From Lachnospiraceae bacterium (lineage in GTDB: Bacteria > Bacillota > Clostridia > Lachnospirales > Lachnospiraceae), in assembly GCA_022792535.1 (NCBI GenBank), contig JAAWBG010000048.1:30537-94536 (forward strand): a stretch of 64,000 bases of DNA, given 5' to 3'. A model generated the notes under the pieces. It saw nothing but the letters and a program-made list of their open reading frames with translations, had not been told where the DNA came from and did no database searches. Shown one piece after another: positions 44,130 to 53,828 of this stretch. The first letter of the stretch is position 1. Each line of letters starts with the position of its first letter. The position numbers and the translations under genes are program-made.

Positions 44130-44918
44130 ATGTTATTAGTAGTTGATGTGGGAAATACGAATATTACATTTGGAGTATTTGACAGGGAAAAGCTGGAAGG
44201 AACTTTTCGTATGACGACTAAGTTACAGCGGACCTCCGACGAATATGGTATCTGTGTCCGGGATCTGCTGTCACACAATAAGATCAATCCAGAAGGAATC
44301 AGAGATGTGATTATCGCCTCTGTGGTTCCCAATGTGATGCACTCCTTATTGAGTTCTTTTATCAAATATTTTGATATTCATCCGGTTGTGGTAGAACCAG
44401 GCATAAAGACAGGGATTCGTATTGCCACAGAAAACCCCAGACAGTTAGGAGCCGATCGGATTGTAGATGCGGCGGCGGCTTATGAGCTGTATGGAGGACC
44501 AGTGTTTGTCATTGATTTTGGAACAGGAACCACCTATGATTTGGTGGATGAGACAGGGGCTTTTGTGTCAGGAGTCACCGCTCCTGGAATTCGGACTTCC
44601 GCTAAGGCATTGTGGGAGGACGCCGCAAAACTGCCGGAAATTGAGATCCGCAAACCAGGAAGTATTTTGGCAAGGGAAACCATCAGCAGTATGCAGGCGG
44701 GATTAATCTACGGTCAGATCGGCCAGACAGAATATATTATAAGGCAGACCAAAAAAGAAACCGGGTATAAAAATCTGAAAGTGGTGGCCACAGGCGGTTT
44801 GGGAAAGATCATTGCAAATGAGACAGATGATATTGATATTTATGATCCCACCCTAACTTTGCAAGGGCTACGTTTGATTTATAAAAAACAGAATCGAAGC
44901 AGAGCAACAGGAAAATAA
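44130..44918 (+). CDS. coaX: Type III pantothenate kinase
   Basis: CoaX phosphorylates pantothenate, the first step of coenzyme A synthesis. It is not feedback-inhibited, and it uses a monovalent cation. The 262 residues begin [18 protein letters not shown] (phosphate 1 motif), then [17 protein letters not shown] near 109, [13 protein letters not shown] near 128 (phosphate 2), [14 protein letters not shown] near 150 and [15 protein letters not shown] near 216. The length is normal. It follows the DUF6145-like gene by two bases. Confidence 0.96.
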   Translation: MLLVVDVGNTNITFGVFDREKLEGTFRMTTKLQRTSDEYGICVRDLLSHNKINPEGIRDVIIASVVPNVMHSLLSSFIKYFDIHPVVVEPGIKTGIRIATENPRQLGADRIVDAAAAYELYGGPVFVIDFGTGTTYDLVDETGAFVSGVTAPGIRTSAKALWEDAAKLPEIEIRKPGSILARETISSMQAGLIYGQIGQTEYIIRQTKKETGYKNLKVVATGGLGKIIANETDDIDIYDPTLTLQGLRLIYKKQNRSRATGK

Positions 44919-44964
44919 ATATAAAGCTCTTTTGGCAGAAAAGAGATATTTGTATAAGAGGAAA

Positions 44965-45930
44965 ATGGAAAAATTAAAAATCGGAAATATAACATTAGAA
45001 AATAATTTGATCTTAGCGCCAATGGCAGGGGTATGCGACCTGCCATTTCGTGTGCTGTGCAGAGAGCAAGGGGCAGGTCTTCTCTGTATGGAGATGGTAA
45101 GTGCGAAAGGTATCTATTATAACAATAAAAACACAGAGACTTTGCTGGCAACCACAGAGGAAGAACGTCCAGTATCCCTTCAGCTTTTTGGGGCCGATCC
45201 CATCATTATGAGTGAGATGGCCAAAAAGATAGAAGAAAGGCCCTTCGATATCCTAGACATCAATATGGGGTGTCCTGTGCCAAAGGTGGTAAACAACGGA
45301 GAGGGGTCTGCCTTGATGAAAAACCCCAAACTGGCCTATGAAATTATCGCCGCCATTGTAAAGGCCATTCAAAAGCCTGTGACAGTTAAAATTCGAAAGG
45401 GATTTGATGAAGATCATATAAATGCAGTGGAAATTGCAAAAATTGCAGAGGAAGCTGGGGCTGCCGGAATAGCGGTGCATGGAAGGACCAGGGAGCAATA
45501 CTATAGCGGCAAGGCAGACTGGGAGATCATTCGCAGGGTAAAAGAGGCAGTTTCCATTCCAGTGATTGGAAATGGAGATCTCCTAACTGGGCAAGATGTG
45601 CTTCAAATGAAAGAAGAGACAAATTGCGACGGATTTATGATCGGCCGGGGCGCTCAGGGAAATCCCTGGATCTTTCGGCAGATTACACATTTTATAGAAA
45701 CCGGAGAGGAACTGCCGAGACCAGAGATGACAGAGGTAGTACAGATGCTTCTGCGTCACGCACGGAGTCAGATTGCATTGAAAGGCGAGCTTATGGGCAT
45801 GCGGGAAATGCGCAAACATGCGGCCTGGTATACCAGCGGCTATAAAAATTCAGCCAAACTTCGTGGAAAAATTAACGAAGTGGAGACTTATAAACAATTG
45901 GAAAATTTGTTTTTGGAATATGTTTTTTAG
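44965..45930 (+). CDS. dusB: tRNA-dihydrouridine synthase (DusB-type)
   Basis: This flavoenzyme reduces uridines in tRNA to dihydrouridine. The 321 residues form a TIM barrel and helical tail: LAPMAGVCDLPFRVLCREQG at the start, INMGCPVPKVVNNGEGSALM near residue 99 with the catalytic Cys, VTVKIRKGFD near 140, VHGRTREQYYSGKADW near 171, and NGDLLTG and MIGRGAQGNPWIF near 200-233. I start at ATG 44965 (AGAGG upstream, tightly spaced); a TTG 33 bases earlier has no site. It ends the birA run. Confidence 0.94.
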   Translation: MEKLKIGNITLENNLILAPMAGVCDLPFRVLCREQGAGLLCMEMVSAKGIYYNNKNTETLLATTEEERPVSLQLFGADPIIMSEMAKKIEERPFDILDINMGCPVPKVVNNGEGSALMKNPKLAYEIIAAIVKAIQKPVTVKIRKGFDEDHINAVEIAKIAEEAGAAGIAVHGRTREQYYSGKADWEIIRRVKEAVSIPVIGNGDLLTGQDVLQMKEETNCDGFMIGRGAQGNPWIFRQITHFIETGEELPRPEMTEVVQMLLRHARSQIALKGELMGMREMRKHAAWYTSGYKNSAKLRGKINEVETYKQLENLFLEYVF

Positions 45931-45985
45931 ACCAGGCATATATAGAAAATGAGAAATACCAGGGGGATTTAAGATTAAAGAGAAC

Positions 45986-46561
45986 ATGCAGGAAAAAAGT
46001 ATCGTTCGCCAAATAAAAAATATTTTTACGAAAATACGGGGATTTGGACGTAAGAGCCAGAGAAAGGAAGAGCCAGAATGGGAGGAAATAGAAGAAGGGA
46101 ATCCCTTTTTACCAAAACTGCGTATGATTTTAGAGCAGGTACTTGAAATTTATGGGATAAGCTATCAAAAGTTTTCTCCTATTTTAATTGATACAGATAC
46201 TCCGCCGGAATCTATGCTGGATGAAGATGACGTGGCGCTGGTGTTAGAACAGATTTCACCAGATCTGAATTTTTTAAAAATTGTCACAGACCGTCCTGCA
46301 TATTTTCAGGCGTATATAGAAAGAATGTATGAGGATACTGGATTGGTGGTTCAGATGGAAGAACCAGGACAGGTTTCACCAGAAGGTGTGAACGTGGTTT
46401 TGGATATGGAGAAGCAAGGAAATTATCACAGTCAGTTTGTACGGGAAGGCACTTTGTATCTTCCAATCTACAAAAGACCCTGGAGTAAGGTGAAAATATT
46501 GCAGAATCTTGACATTTCAGTACCTATCGGGTATAATACTGTGATTGTTAAAGGTCGGTAA
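45986..46561 (+). CDS. Conserved-looking hypothetical protein
   Basis: I do not recognise this 191-residue protein. A basic N-terminus (~1-28, with repeated Lys and Arg and no helix long enough for a membrane) is followed by an acidic stretch and a globular part. Within that part, LRMILEQVLEIYGISYQKFS, DEDDVALVLEQISPDLNFLK and YFQAYIERMYEDTGLVVQ look like alternating helices and strands. No catalytic or metal motif is clear. It sits between dusB and greA, with codon use like its neighbours. The ribosome site is weak (AAAGAG). It may be a cytoplasmic RNA- or membrane-surface-associated protein, judged only from charge. Confidence 0.55.
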   Translation: MQEKSIVRQIKNIFTKIRGFGRKSQRKEEPEWEEIEEGNPFLPKLRMILEQVLEIYGISYQKFSPILIDTDTPPESMLDEDDVALVLEQISPDLNFLKIVTDRPAYFQAYIERMYEDTGLVVQMEEPGQVSPEGVNVVLDMEKQGNYHSQFVREGTLYLPIYKRPWSKVKILQNLDISVPIGYNTVIVKGR

Positions 46562-46612
46562 TGATTGATGCGTCAGCATAAAATATAGAAGTTTAGAGGA
46601 AGGTGTTGTGTT

Positions 46613-47092
46613 ATGGAAAAGAAAAATTTGTTAACGTATGAAGGTTTACAGAAACTAGAGACAGAATTACAAGACTTAAAGGTTGTTAAGAGAAAAGAAG
46701 TGGCACAGAAAATCAAAGAGGCAAGGGAACAGGGAGACCTCTCTGAAAATGCAGAATATGATGCAGCAAAGGATGAACAGCGGGATATTGAGGCCAGAAT
46801 CGAAGAGATTGAAAAGATTTTAAAAAATGCAGAGGTTGTGGTAGAAGATGAGGTAGATCTGGACAAGATCAGCGTAGGCTGCCGGGTGAAGATTTACGAT
46901 TGTGAATTTGAGGAAGAACTGGAATATAAGATCGTAGGTTCCACAGAGGCAAATAGTCTTCAGGGAAAAATTTCCAATGAATCTCCGGTGGGAAAAGCTT
47001 TAATCGGAGCAAAAGTAGGCGATATGGTAAATATTGAAACTCAGGCCGGCATATTAGAATATAAAGTGCTGGAAATTCAGCGTTCAAATTAA
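46613..47092 (+). CDS. greA: Transcription elongation factor GreA
   Basis: GreA rescues backtracked RNA polymerase by stimulating transcript cleavage through its secondary channel. The 159 residues have the N-terminal coiled coil (~10-78), with LKVVKRKEVAQKIKEAREQG and DLSENAEYDAAKDEQ at its acidic tip, and a C-terminal FKBP-like domain (~85-159: ISVGCRVKIYD, then NESPVGKALIGAKVGDMVNI). The length matches the family. lysS follows with a 57-base gap and is probably cotranscribed, a common Firmicutes order. Confidence 0.97.
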   Translation: MEKKNLLTYEGLQKLETELQDLKVVKRKEVAQKIKEAREQGDLSENAEYDAAKDEQRDIEARIEEIEKILKNAEVVVEDEVDLDKISVGCRVKIYDCEFEEELEYKIVGSTEANSLQGKISNESPVGKALIGAKVGDMVNIETQAGILEYKVLEIQRSN

Positions 47093-47149
47093 GTCAGAAT
47101 CCCCTGGAAAAGGGATTTTTGGAAAGTGCACAGAATGGAGGAAAAGAAA

Positions 47150-48640
47150 ATGGCACAGAACAAGCAGCCACAGGAACAGGATTTGAACCAATTGTTAAAG
47201 GTTCGCCGCGATAAGTTAAAAGATCTGCAGGAAAATGGCAAAGATCCATTTCAGATAACAAAATACGATGTTACATGCCATAGTCAGGAAATCAAGGATC
47301 ATTTTGACAAAATGGAAGGACAGACAGTGAGAGTGGCAGGCAGAATGATGTTTAAACGTGTCATGGGAAAAGCTTCTTTCTGTAATGTGCAGGATCTCGA
47401 AGGAAATATTCAGGCTTATGTGGCGCGGGATAATATAGGCGAAGACAGCTATAAGGATTTTAAGAAATACGATGTAGGAGATATTTTGGGAATTGAGGGG
47501 GAAGTGTTTAAGACTAAGACCGGTGAGATTTCCATTCATGCCCAGCAGGTAATTTTGCTGTCGAAAAGCCTGCAGATACTGCCTGAGAAGTTCCACGGGC
47601 TTACAGATACAGACATCCGTTACCGGCAAAGATATGTGGATCTGATTATGAATCGGGAAGTAAAGGATACCTTTGTCAAACGCTCTAAAGTGTTGAGCAG
47701 TATTCGCAAATATTTGGACGGACAGGGGTTTATGGAGGTGGAGACGCCGATGCTGGTAAGTAATGCAGGAGGCGCTGCTGCAAGACCCTTTGAGACTCAT
47801 TTCAATGCGTTGAATGAAGACTTGAGGCTCAGAATTTCTCTGGAACTTTATTTAAAGAGACTGATCGTAGGAGGAATGGAACGAGTTTATGAGATTGGAC
47901 GCGTATTTCGAAATGAGGGACTGGACACCCGTCATAACCCAGAATTTACTTTGATGGAATTGTACCAGGCATATACCGATTACCATGGCATGATGGATCT
48001 GACTGAAAATCTTTACCGTTATGTGGCAAAAGAGGTGACAGGTTCCGAGATTCTCCCTTACGGAGAACATAAGATGGATTTATCCAAGCCTTTTGAGCGT
48101 ATTACCATGGTGGATGCAGTTAAGAAATATGCTAATGTGGACTTCAATGAAGTTGCTACTGTAGAAGATGCGAAAAAGCTGGCGGATGAGCATCATATTG
48201 AATATGAGGACAGGCATAGGAAAGGTGATATTTTGAACTTATTCTTTGAAGAATATGTAGAAGAACATCTGATTCAGCCAACCTTTGTGATGGATCATCC
48301 CATTGAGCTCTCTCCGCTGACTAAGAAGAAACCAGAGAATCCAGAATATGTGGAGCGTTTTGAATTTTTCATGAACGGATGGGAGATGGCAAACGCTTAC
48401 TCCGAATTAAATGATCCTATTGATCAGCGAAAGCGTTTTCAGGCTCAGGAAGCACTTTTGGCTGCTGGCGATGCAGAGGCAAACCGCACAGATGAGGATT
48501 TCTTAAATGCATTGAGCATTGGAATGCCGCCTACCGGAGGAATTGGATTCGGAATTGACCGTATGGTGATGATGATGACAGATTCACCAGCGATACGAGA
48601 TGTGTTATTGTTTCCGACACTCAAAAATTTGGACAAATAA
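47150..48640 (+). CDS. lysS: Lysyl-tRNA synthetase (class II)
   Basis: LysS charges tRNA-Lys. The 496 residues include an OB-fold anticodon-binding domain (~60-165: VRVAGRMMFKRVMGKASF) and the class II core with motif 1 (GFMEVETPMLVSNAGGAAARP), motif 2 (VYEIGRVFRNEGLDTRHNPE) and motif 3 (GIGFGIDRMVMMMTDSPAIR). I use ATG 47150 because GGAGGA stands seven bases before it. I see no T-box in the short gap after greA. Confidence 0.97.
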   Translation: MAQNKQPQEQDLNQLLKVRRDKLKDLQENGKDPFQITKYDVTCHSQEIKDHFDKMEGQTVRVAGRMMFKRVMGKASFCNVQDLEGNIQAYVARDNIGEDSYKDFKKYDVGDILGIEGEVFKTKTGEISIHAQQVILLSKSLQILPEKFHGLTDTDIRYRQRYVDLIMNREVKDTFVKRSKVLSSIRKYLDGQGFMEVETPMLVSNAGGAAARPFETHFNALNEDLRLRISLELYLKRLIVGGMERVYEIGRVFRNEGLDTRHNPEFTLMELYQAYTDYHGMMDLTENLYRYVAKEVTGSEILPYGEHKMDLSKPFERITMVDAVKKYANVDFNEVATVEDAKKLADEHHIEYEDRHRKGDILNLFFEEYVEEHLIQPTFVMDHPIELSPLTKKKPENPEYVERFEFFMNGWEMANAYSELNDPIDQRKRFQAQEALLAAGDAEANRTDEDFLNALSIGMPPTGGIGFGIDRMVMMMTDSPAIRDVLLFPTLKNLDK

Positions 48641-48961
48641 GCCCAGTAAAATTAAGGATAAAGAAATGTCAAATGTTGCTGTTTAGAAAGATACAGCTTC
48701 GATAACATGGAACTTGTAGTGAATGATATATTGGCAGATATAAGGCTTCAGAAGAGCAGCCATAATGAACCATTTTTGAATCAATTTAAGCAAGAAGACT
48801 TTAACCAGATAGATAAGCCGCCCTTTTGACTATCAAAGTTTAGGGGTGGTTTTCTATATATGGTGACCTGTTAAAAGGTAAAAATAAATGTAAGCAATGC
48901 CAAAGGGAGAGACCAGAATCATTAAATCCTTAAAACCAAAAATTTTACAGGAGAATAAATT
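48641..48961 (+). other. Intergenic region between lysS and tcdA, with possible remnant frame and terminator
   Basis: A 40-codon frame at 48707-48829 (MELVVNDILADIRLQKS...) reads like protein but has no ribosome site. A hairpin near 48813-48856 (AGCCGCCC with GGGTGGTT, then TTTTCT) may end the lysS transcript. The rest is featureless. Confidence 0.35.
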
Positions 48962-49735
48962 ATGTCAGAACAGTTTTCCAGAACAGAGTTATTATTAGGC
49001 AGAGAGGCCATGAGCAAGCTAAAAGTTTCCAGGGCTGCAGTTTTTGGCGTGGGAGGCGTAGGAGGGTATGTCTGTGAGGCGCTGGCCAGAAGCGGTATAG
49101 GAGCCATTGACTTGATTGACCATGACAAGGTTTGTCTCACTAATTTGAATCGGCAGATTATTGCCACTCAAAAAACGATTGGGCGCTATAAGACTGATGT
49201 GATGCGGGAGAGGATTCTAGAAATTAATCCAGAGGCAAAAGTAAGAGAACACAGAAGTTTTTTTCTGCCGGAAAATGCCGAAGAGTTTCCATTTGAGACT
49301 TATGATTATCTTATAGATGCAGTGGATACAGTTGCCGCTAAAATTGCTCTTGCAGAGAAAGCTCAGGAAATGGGGATTCCGATTATCAGCAGCATGGGAG
49401 CTGGAAATAAGCTGGATGGCAGCAGATTTCAGGTGGCAGATATTTATCAGACGAAAGTGTGTCCCCTGGCCAAGGTGATGCGCAGAGAACTGAAAAAACG
49501 AGGAATTAAAAAATTAAAGGTGGTTTATTCAGAAGAAGAGCCTAGAAAAGTAATATTTCAAGAATTTGCAGAGAATAAAACAATTGATTTAGAAGAAAAT
49601 ATTGAGAAAGTGAGATCAGAAGAAGGTGAGAGAAGAGCGCGCAGGAGCACGCCTGGAAGCGTTGCTTTTGTGCCTTCTGTTGCGGGACTTATCATAGCGG
49701 GAGAAGTGGTAAAGGATTTGACAGGGATAAGCTGA
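48962..49735 (+). CDS. tcdA: tRNA threonylcarbamoyladenosine dehydratase (ThiF/MoeB-like)
   Basis: TcdA uses ATP to convert t6A at position 37 of tRNA to its cyclic form ct6A. The 257 residues carry the E1-like Rossmann motif VFGVGGVGGYVCEALARSGIG near 24 (given here in part), DHDKVCLTNLNRQIIATQ near 54, YLIDAVDTVAAKIAL near 115, GAGNKLDGSRFQVADIYQTK, and GSVAFVPSVAGLIIAGEVV near the end. The Arg-rich GERRARRSTPGS replaces the sulfur-relay Cys of ThiF proteins, as expected for TcdA. It is a single gene between lysS and the metG T-box. Confidence 0.9.
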   Translation: MSEQFSRTELLLGREAMSKLKVSRAAVFGVGGVGGYVCEALARSGIGAIDLIDHDKVCLTNLNRQIIATQKTIGRYKTDVMRERILEINPEAKVREHRSFFLPENAEEFPFETYDYLIDAVDTVAAKIALAEKAQEMGIPIISSMGAGNKLDGSRFQVADIYQTKVCPLAKVMRRELKKRGIKKLKVVYSEEEPRKVIFQEFAENKTIDLEENIEKVRSEEGERRARRSTPGSVAFVPSVAGLIIAGEVVKDLTGIS

Positions 49736-49809
49736 AAGGCAGAGGAACTCTACAGCAGGATATTTCTTGACTTTCCGGCCTTTCTATGATAGTCTTTGAT
49801 CATAAGTCA

Positions 49810-50097
49810 ATATGAAATTAATATCGAAACACAGAGAAAAAGAGAGTATGCATAAAAGAATGGCAAAGAGAGTTCCGGCAGGTGAAAAGGAATCCAGGAG
49901 AGTATGCAGAACATGGCTTTGGAGTGGCATTGCTGAACTGTAATTCGAAAGGAAGACAGATAGGCAGTGACAGGGTTCGCCTGTTACAGCGAAAAGTATG
50001 AAAGTACTTGTGAAGATTTGTCTTGCGAGAGACAGATGAAGAGAAGTGGTACCGCGGAATGATCCGCCTTCTATAGGGATATAGAGGGCGGTTTTTA
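49810..50097 (+). promoter_or_regulatory. T-box riboswitch upstream of metG
   Basis: The conserved T-box sequence GAAGTGGTACCGCGG is at 50043-50057. A terminator follows at 50064-50096 (CCGCC-TTCTATA paired with TATAGA-GGGCGG, then TTTTT), which the T-box bases can disrupt when uncharged tRNA binds. Upstream, the region holds the GGCAAAGAGAG and AGGTG elements of Stem I. tRNA-Met is expected from the gene; ATG triplets occur in GAGAGTATGCAG and GAACATGGC, but I cannot fix the specifier. The 5' limit is approximate. Confidence 0.85.
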
Positions 50098-50180
50098 TCT
50101 TATCAGGAAATTTTTGAAATGTTCCCAATAAGGTAAAAAGGAGGATCATGCTGCGGCGGAAATCAAAGGAGGCATACAAC

Positions 50181-52151
50181 ATGTGTACAAAATGCAATAA
50201 AGGAAAATACTATATGACAACGGCCATTGCCTATACATCAGGAAAACCTCATATTGGGAATACCTATGAGATCGTACTGGCAGACAGTATTGCCCGGTTC
50301 AAGCGGCAGGAAGGATATGAGGTTTATTTCCAGACCGGAACAGATGAGCATGGACAAAAGATTCAGATTAAGGCAGAAGAAGCCGGGATTACACCTAAAG
50401 AATATGTAGATAATATTGCAGGAAAGGTAAAAGATATCTGGGATCTGATGAATTCTTCTTATGACAGTTTTGTGCGGACTACAGACAAGGATCATGAGGA
50501 ACAGGTGGCAAAGATTTTTAAAAGGCTTTACGATCAGGGAGATATTTATAAAAGTGCCTATGAAGGGCTGTACTGTACGCCTTGCGAATCTTTTTGGACG
50601 GAATCCCAGCTGAAAGATGGCAAATGTCCCGACTGCGGCGGAGAGGTTCAGCCAGCCAAAGAGGAGGCATATTTTTTCAAAATGAGCAAATATGCGGATC
50701 GCTTGATTGAGCATATCAATACGCATCCTGATTTCATCCAGCCAGTGTCCCGGAAAAATGAGATGATGAATAACTTTTTGCTGCCGGGTCTCCAGGATCT
50801 GTGTGTGTCACGAACCTCTTTTAGTTGGGGAATTCCTGTGGATTTTGACCCGAAACATGTGATCTATGTCTGGCTGGACGCCCTTAGCAACTACATTACC
50901 AAGATTGGATATGATGCAGCAGGCGGCTCTAGTGAATTATTCCAGAAAAATTGGCCGGCAGAACTGCATTTAATTGGAAAAGACATCATTCGTTTCCATA
51001 CGATTTATTGGCCTATTTTTTTGATGGCTTTAGATCTTCCCCTGCCGAAGCAGATTTTCGGCCATCCATGGCTGCTTCAGGGGGATGGCAAAATGAGTAA
51101 ATCCAAGGGAAACGTACTCTATGCAGACGAAATGACAGAGGTTTTCGGCGTAGACGCAGTACGCTATTTTCTGCTTCACGAAATGCCTTTTGAAAATGAT
51201 GGCGTGATCTCCTGGGAGCTGGTGACAGAGCGGCGCAATTCGGATTTGGCAAATACCCTTGGAAATCTGGTAAATCGGACAATCTCTATGAGCAACAAGT
51301 ATTTTGATGGAGAAGTCAGAGATGAAAATGTGACAGAAGAGGTGGACGAGGATCTGAAAAAAGTAGTGACAGGTACAGTGGAAACCGTCACTGCAAAAAT
51401 GAATGAACTGCGGGTGGCGGATGCTCTCACAGAGATTTTCAATCTGTTTAAGCGCTGTAACAAATACATTGACGAGACGACACCTTGGATTTTAGCCAAG
51501 GAGGAATCTTCCAAACCACGTCTTGCCACAGTATTGTACAACTTGGTGGAAAGTATTTCTATTGGGGCAAGCTTGTTAAAGAGCTTTATGCCAGAGACTT
51601 CAGAGAAGATCTTGGCGCAGCTGAATGCCGCTGAAGTTTCCTACGAAGAATTGGGAACATTTGGCCATTATGTAAGCGGAACAAAAGTAACCGATCAGCC
51701 AGAAATTTTGTTTGAACGTATGAAATTAGAAGATGTGTTTGCAAAAGTAGAGGAACTGCATCCAGAGGCAGAAGGAGAATCAGAAGAAAAAGACCAGGAG
51801 CCTGGAATTGATCTGGAATCCAAAGAAGAGATTGAATACGATGATTTTATGAAAATGCAGTTTCAGGTAGGAGAGATCATTGCCTGCGAAGCGGTGGCTA
51901 AATCTAAAAAGCTTTTGTGTTCTCAGGTGCGCATTGGAAGCCAGGTAAAACAGATTGTATCTGGCATTCGAAAGTATTACACGCCGGAAGAAATGGTAGG
52001 AAAGAAAGTAATGGTGCTGGTGAACCTAAAACCTGCAAAACTGGCAGGCGTATTGTCAGAAGGAATGCTTTTGTGCGCAGAGAATGAAAAAGGAGAATTG
52101 GCATTGGTAGTACCAGAGAAGAATATGCCTTCTGGAGCAGAAATTTGTTGA
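50181..52151 (+). CDS. metG: Methionyl-tRNA synthetase
   Basis: MetG charges initiator and elongator tRNA-Met. The 656 residues comprise a class I core with the HIGH-type motif KPHIGNTYE near 18 and KMSKSKGN near 303. A zinc knuckle is formed by CTPCESFW and CPDCGGE (~135-155). The anticodon helices follow, then a C-terminal tRNA-binding domain (~545-656: FMKMQFQVGEIIACEAVAKS). I use ATG 50181 after AAAGGAGG; the ATG at 50148 has a weaker position. It is regulated by the T-box just upstream. Confidence 0.96.
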   Translation: MCTKCNKGKYYMTTAIAYTSGKPHIGNTYEIVLADSIARFKRQEGYEVYFQTGTDEHGQKIQIKAEEAGITPKEYVDNIAGKVKDIWDLMNSSYDSFVRTTDKDHEEQVAKIFKRLYDQGDIYKSAYEGLYCTPCESFWTESQLKDGKCPDCGGEVQPAKEEAYFFKMSKYADRLIEHINTHPDFIQPVSRKNEMMNNFLLPGLQDLCVSRTSFSWGIPVDFDPKHVIYVWLDALSNYITKIGYDAAGGSSELFQKNWPAELHLIGKDIIRFHTIYWPIFLMALDLPLPKQIFGHPWLLQGDGKMSKSKGNVLYADEMTEVFGVDAVRYFLLHEMPFENDGVISWELVTERRNSDLANTLGNLVNRTISMSNKYFDGEVRDENVTEEVDEDLKKVVTGTVETVTAKMNELRVADALTEIFNLFKRCNKYIDETTPWILAKEESSKPRLATVLYNLVESISIGASLLKSFMPETSEKILAQLNAAEVSYEELGTFGHYVSGTKVTDQPEILFERMKLEDVFAKVEELHPEAEGESEEKDQEPGIDLESKEEIEYDDFMKMQFQVGEIIACEAVAKSKKLLCSQVRIGSQVKQIVSGIRKYYTPEEMVGKKVMVLVNLKPAKLAGVLSEGMLLCAENEKGELALVVPEKNMPSGAEIC

Positions 52152-52193
52152 TTATTGTAGGAGAAGGGAAGTTCTGTTGCGGAGGAACAGAGG

Positions 52194-53828
52194 ATGGATT
52201 TTACGAATTACGATATGGGGATTCAGGAACGGATCGATAATATCATGAAGCGACGGTGCAAAGGCGGGAAGGCATATATTAAAGACTGCCAGGAATTGGT
52301 GGAAGTTGGCAAAGAAAAGGATGACGCCTATCTGTTGGGATTTGCTTATTATTATTTGGCAGAAGCCTATTTTATGCTGAACGACCATAAGAATCTTCTG
52401 ATTTATCTGGCGGAGGGTATTGTGAATCAGCAGAAGGCATTTCAATGGAAAATGTTGGTGCGTTCCCATAATATTATGGGAATCGACGCTTATAATCGGG
52501 GAAACACTGCTGTGGCGCTGGATCAGTATTTTACTGCGTTGTCTTATGGGAAGAAATATGATTTTCCCTATGAGACAGCCTTGGTAAATGCAAATATCGG
52601 ACGTTTGTATATGGATTTTGGGGAATATGATTCAGCAGCGCAGTATCTAAATCAGGCGAAAGATACGTTTTCCAATTATGAAAGTGATTTTTTTGGTAAA
52701 GGAAATCTTGCCATTGCCTATGCAGCTTTGGGAAGATGCAGCCTCCTTCAGGAGAATTTGGCAAAAGCGATAGAGTATGAAGAAAGGATACGTGAATTGG
52801 GAGAGGGCAAGGAGGAGGACATTGATTATTTTATGAGCCAGGGGCTCTTTGCCCGAATAAGCCATGCCCAGAAGAGATATCAGGAGCGGGATCAGTATAT
52901 TGAAAGGACTGTGAAAAAGTTAGAGGGGTTTCAGACGTTTCTGGAAAACCATGAAGATATCTATGATTTTGTGGATTTTTTGCTGGAAATCGAAAAGTAT
53001 CAGGAATTACAGAAGATTTTTCCGAAGTTGGAGGAGCTGGCAGAGCAGACGGGAATGACTAATCTGCGGATAGAATTGCTTCAGAGACAGGCAGAATATT
53101 TTCGGGCGGTGAAGGATCGGGAAAATTATCTGGAAATATGCGCCAGGCTTTATGAGGAAGGGCAGATATTAAAAGAAGAAAATGTAGGTATTATCCAGCG
53201 GTCTACAGAGCTTCGTTTCAGTCTGGAAGAAGCCAGGAAAAAGGAAGAGAAATTATTGAAGGAACGTCAGATGCTTCAGGAGCGTTCCGAAAAAGATGCG
53301 CTTACAGGCTTGCCCAATCGTTATAAACTAAACGATTTTGCCGGAAAAATTTTCGATAAGGCCAGAGAGAATCATGATCTGCTTTCTATTGAAATCTTTG
53401 ATGTGGATTATTTTAAACAGTATAATGATACTTACGGTCATCAGGCAGGAGACGACTGCCTGAAAGAGATTGGCAAGATCCTGAAAGAATTTATGAAACG
53501 AGATGAAAATATCTTCTGCGCCCGTTATGGCGGGGATGAATTTATCATGATTTATTATGGAAAGACAGATGAAGAAGTATTGGAGCTGGCGCAGGAACTG
53601 CGGAGGAGGATTTTGGCCTTAAAATTAGAACACAAAGGTTCCCAGATTTCGCAGTACGTTACAGTTTCTCAGGGGATTCGAAACAGCATTCCCAAACATC
53701 AGAACCGGATGTGGGATTATCTGTATGCGGCAGACGGAGCTTTGTACAGTGTAAAACGGAAACAGAAAAACAGTATCTGTCTGATCCACCGAATCAATAA
53801 TGCTGATGCAGAAAGTGTGATTTTATGA
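52194..53828 (+). CDS. TPR-like repeat protein with C-terminal GGDEF diguanylate cyclase domain
   Basis: This 544-residue cytoplasmic protein has no membrane helix. Residues ~1-330 are helical repeats of TPR type (AYYYLAEAYFMLNDHKNLLI, FPYETALVNANIGRLYMDFG, NLAIAYAALGRCSLLQENLA). A coiled coil (~335-372) joins them to a GGDEF domain (~373-535). KDALTGLPNRYKL and the intact active site ARYGGDEFIMIYYG predict c-di-GMP synthesis. The RxxD inhibitory site is not found at the expected distance, so feedback control may be absent. It lies between metG and tatD and overlaps tatD as ATGA. The signal and target are unknown; pili and flagella are candidate outputs. Confidence 0.85.
   Translation: MDFTNYDMGIQERIDNIMKRRCKGGKAYIKDCQELVEVGKEKDDAYLLGFAYYYLAEAYFMLNDHKNLLIYLAEGIVNQQKAFQWKMLVRSHNIMGIDAYNRGNTAVALDQYFTALSYGKKYDFPYETALVNANIGRLYMDFGEYDSAAQYLNQAKDTFSNYESDFFGKGNLAIAYAALGRCSLLQENLAKAIEYEERIRELGEGKEEDIDYFMSQGLFARISHAQKRYQERDQYIERTVKKLEGFQTFLENHEDIYDFVDFLLEIEKYQELQKIFPKLEELAEQTGMTNLRIELLQRQAEYFRAVKDRENYLEICARLYEEGQILKEENVGIIQRSTELRFSLEEARKKEEKLLKERQMLQERSEKDALTGLPNRYKLNDFAGKIFDKARENHDLLSIEIFDVDYFKQYNDTYGHQAGDDCLKEIGKILKEFMKRDENIFCARYGGDEFIMIYYGKTDEEVLELAQELRRRILALKLEHKGSQISQYVTVSQGIRNSIPKHQNRMWDYLYAADGALYSVKRKQKNSICLIHRINNADAESVIL

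Noticed and set aside
44932..44964. Upstream TTG start for dusB
   Set aside because: No ribosome site; the ATG at 44965 gives the normal family N-terminus.
48707..48829. 40-codon protein-like frame after lysS
   Set aside because: No ribosome site, no family recognised; at best a gene remnant, so it is only mentioned in the intergenic entry.
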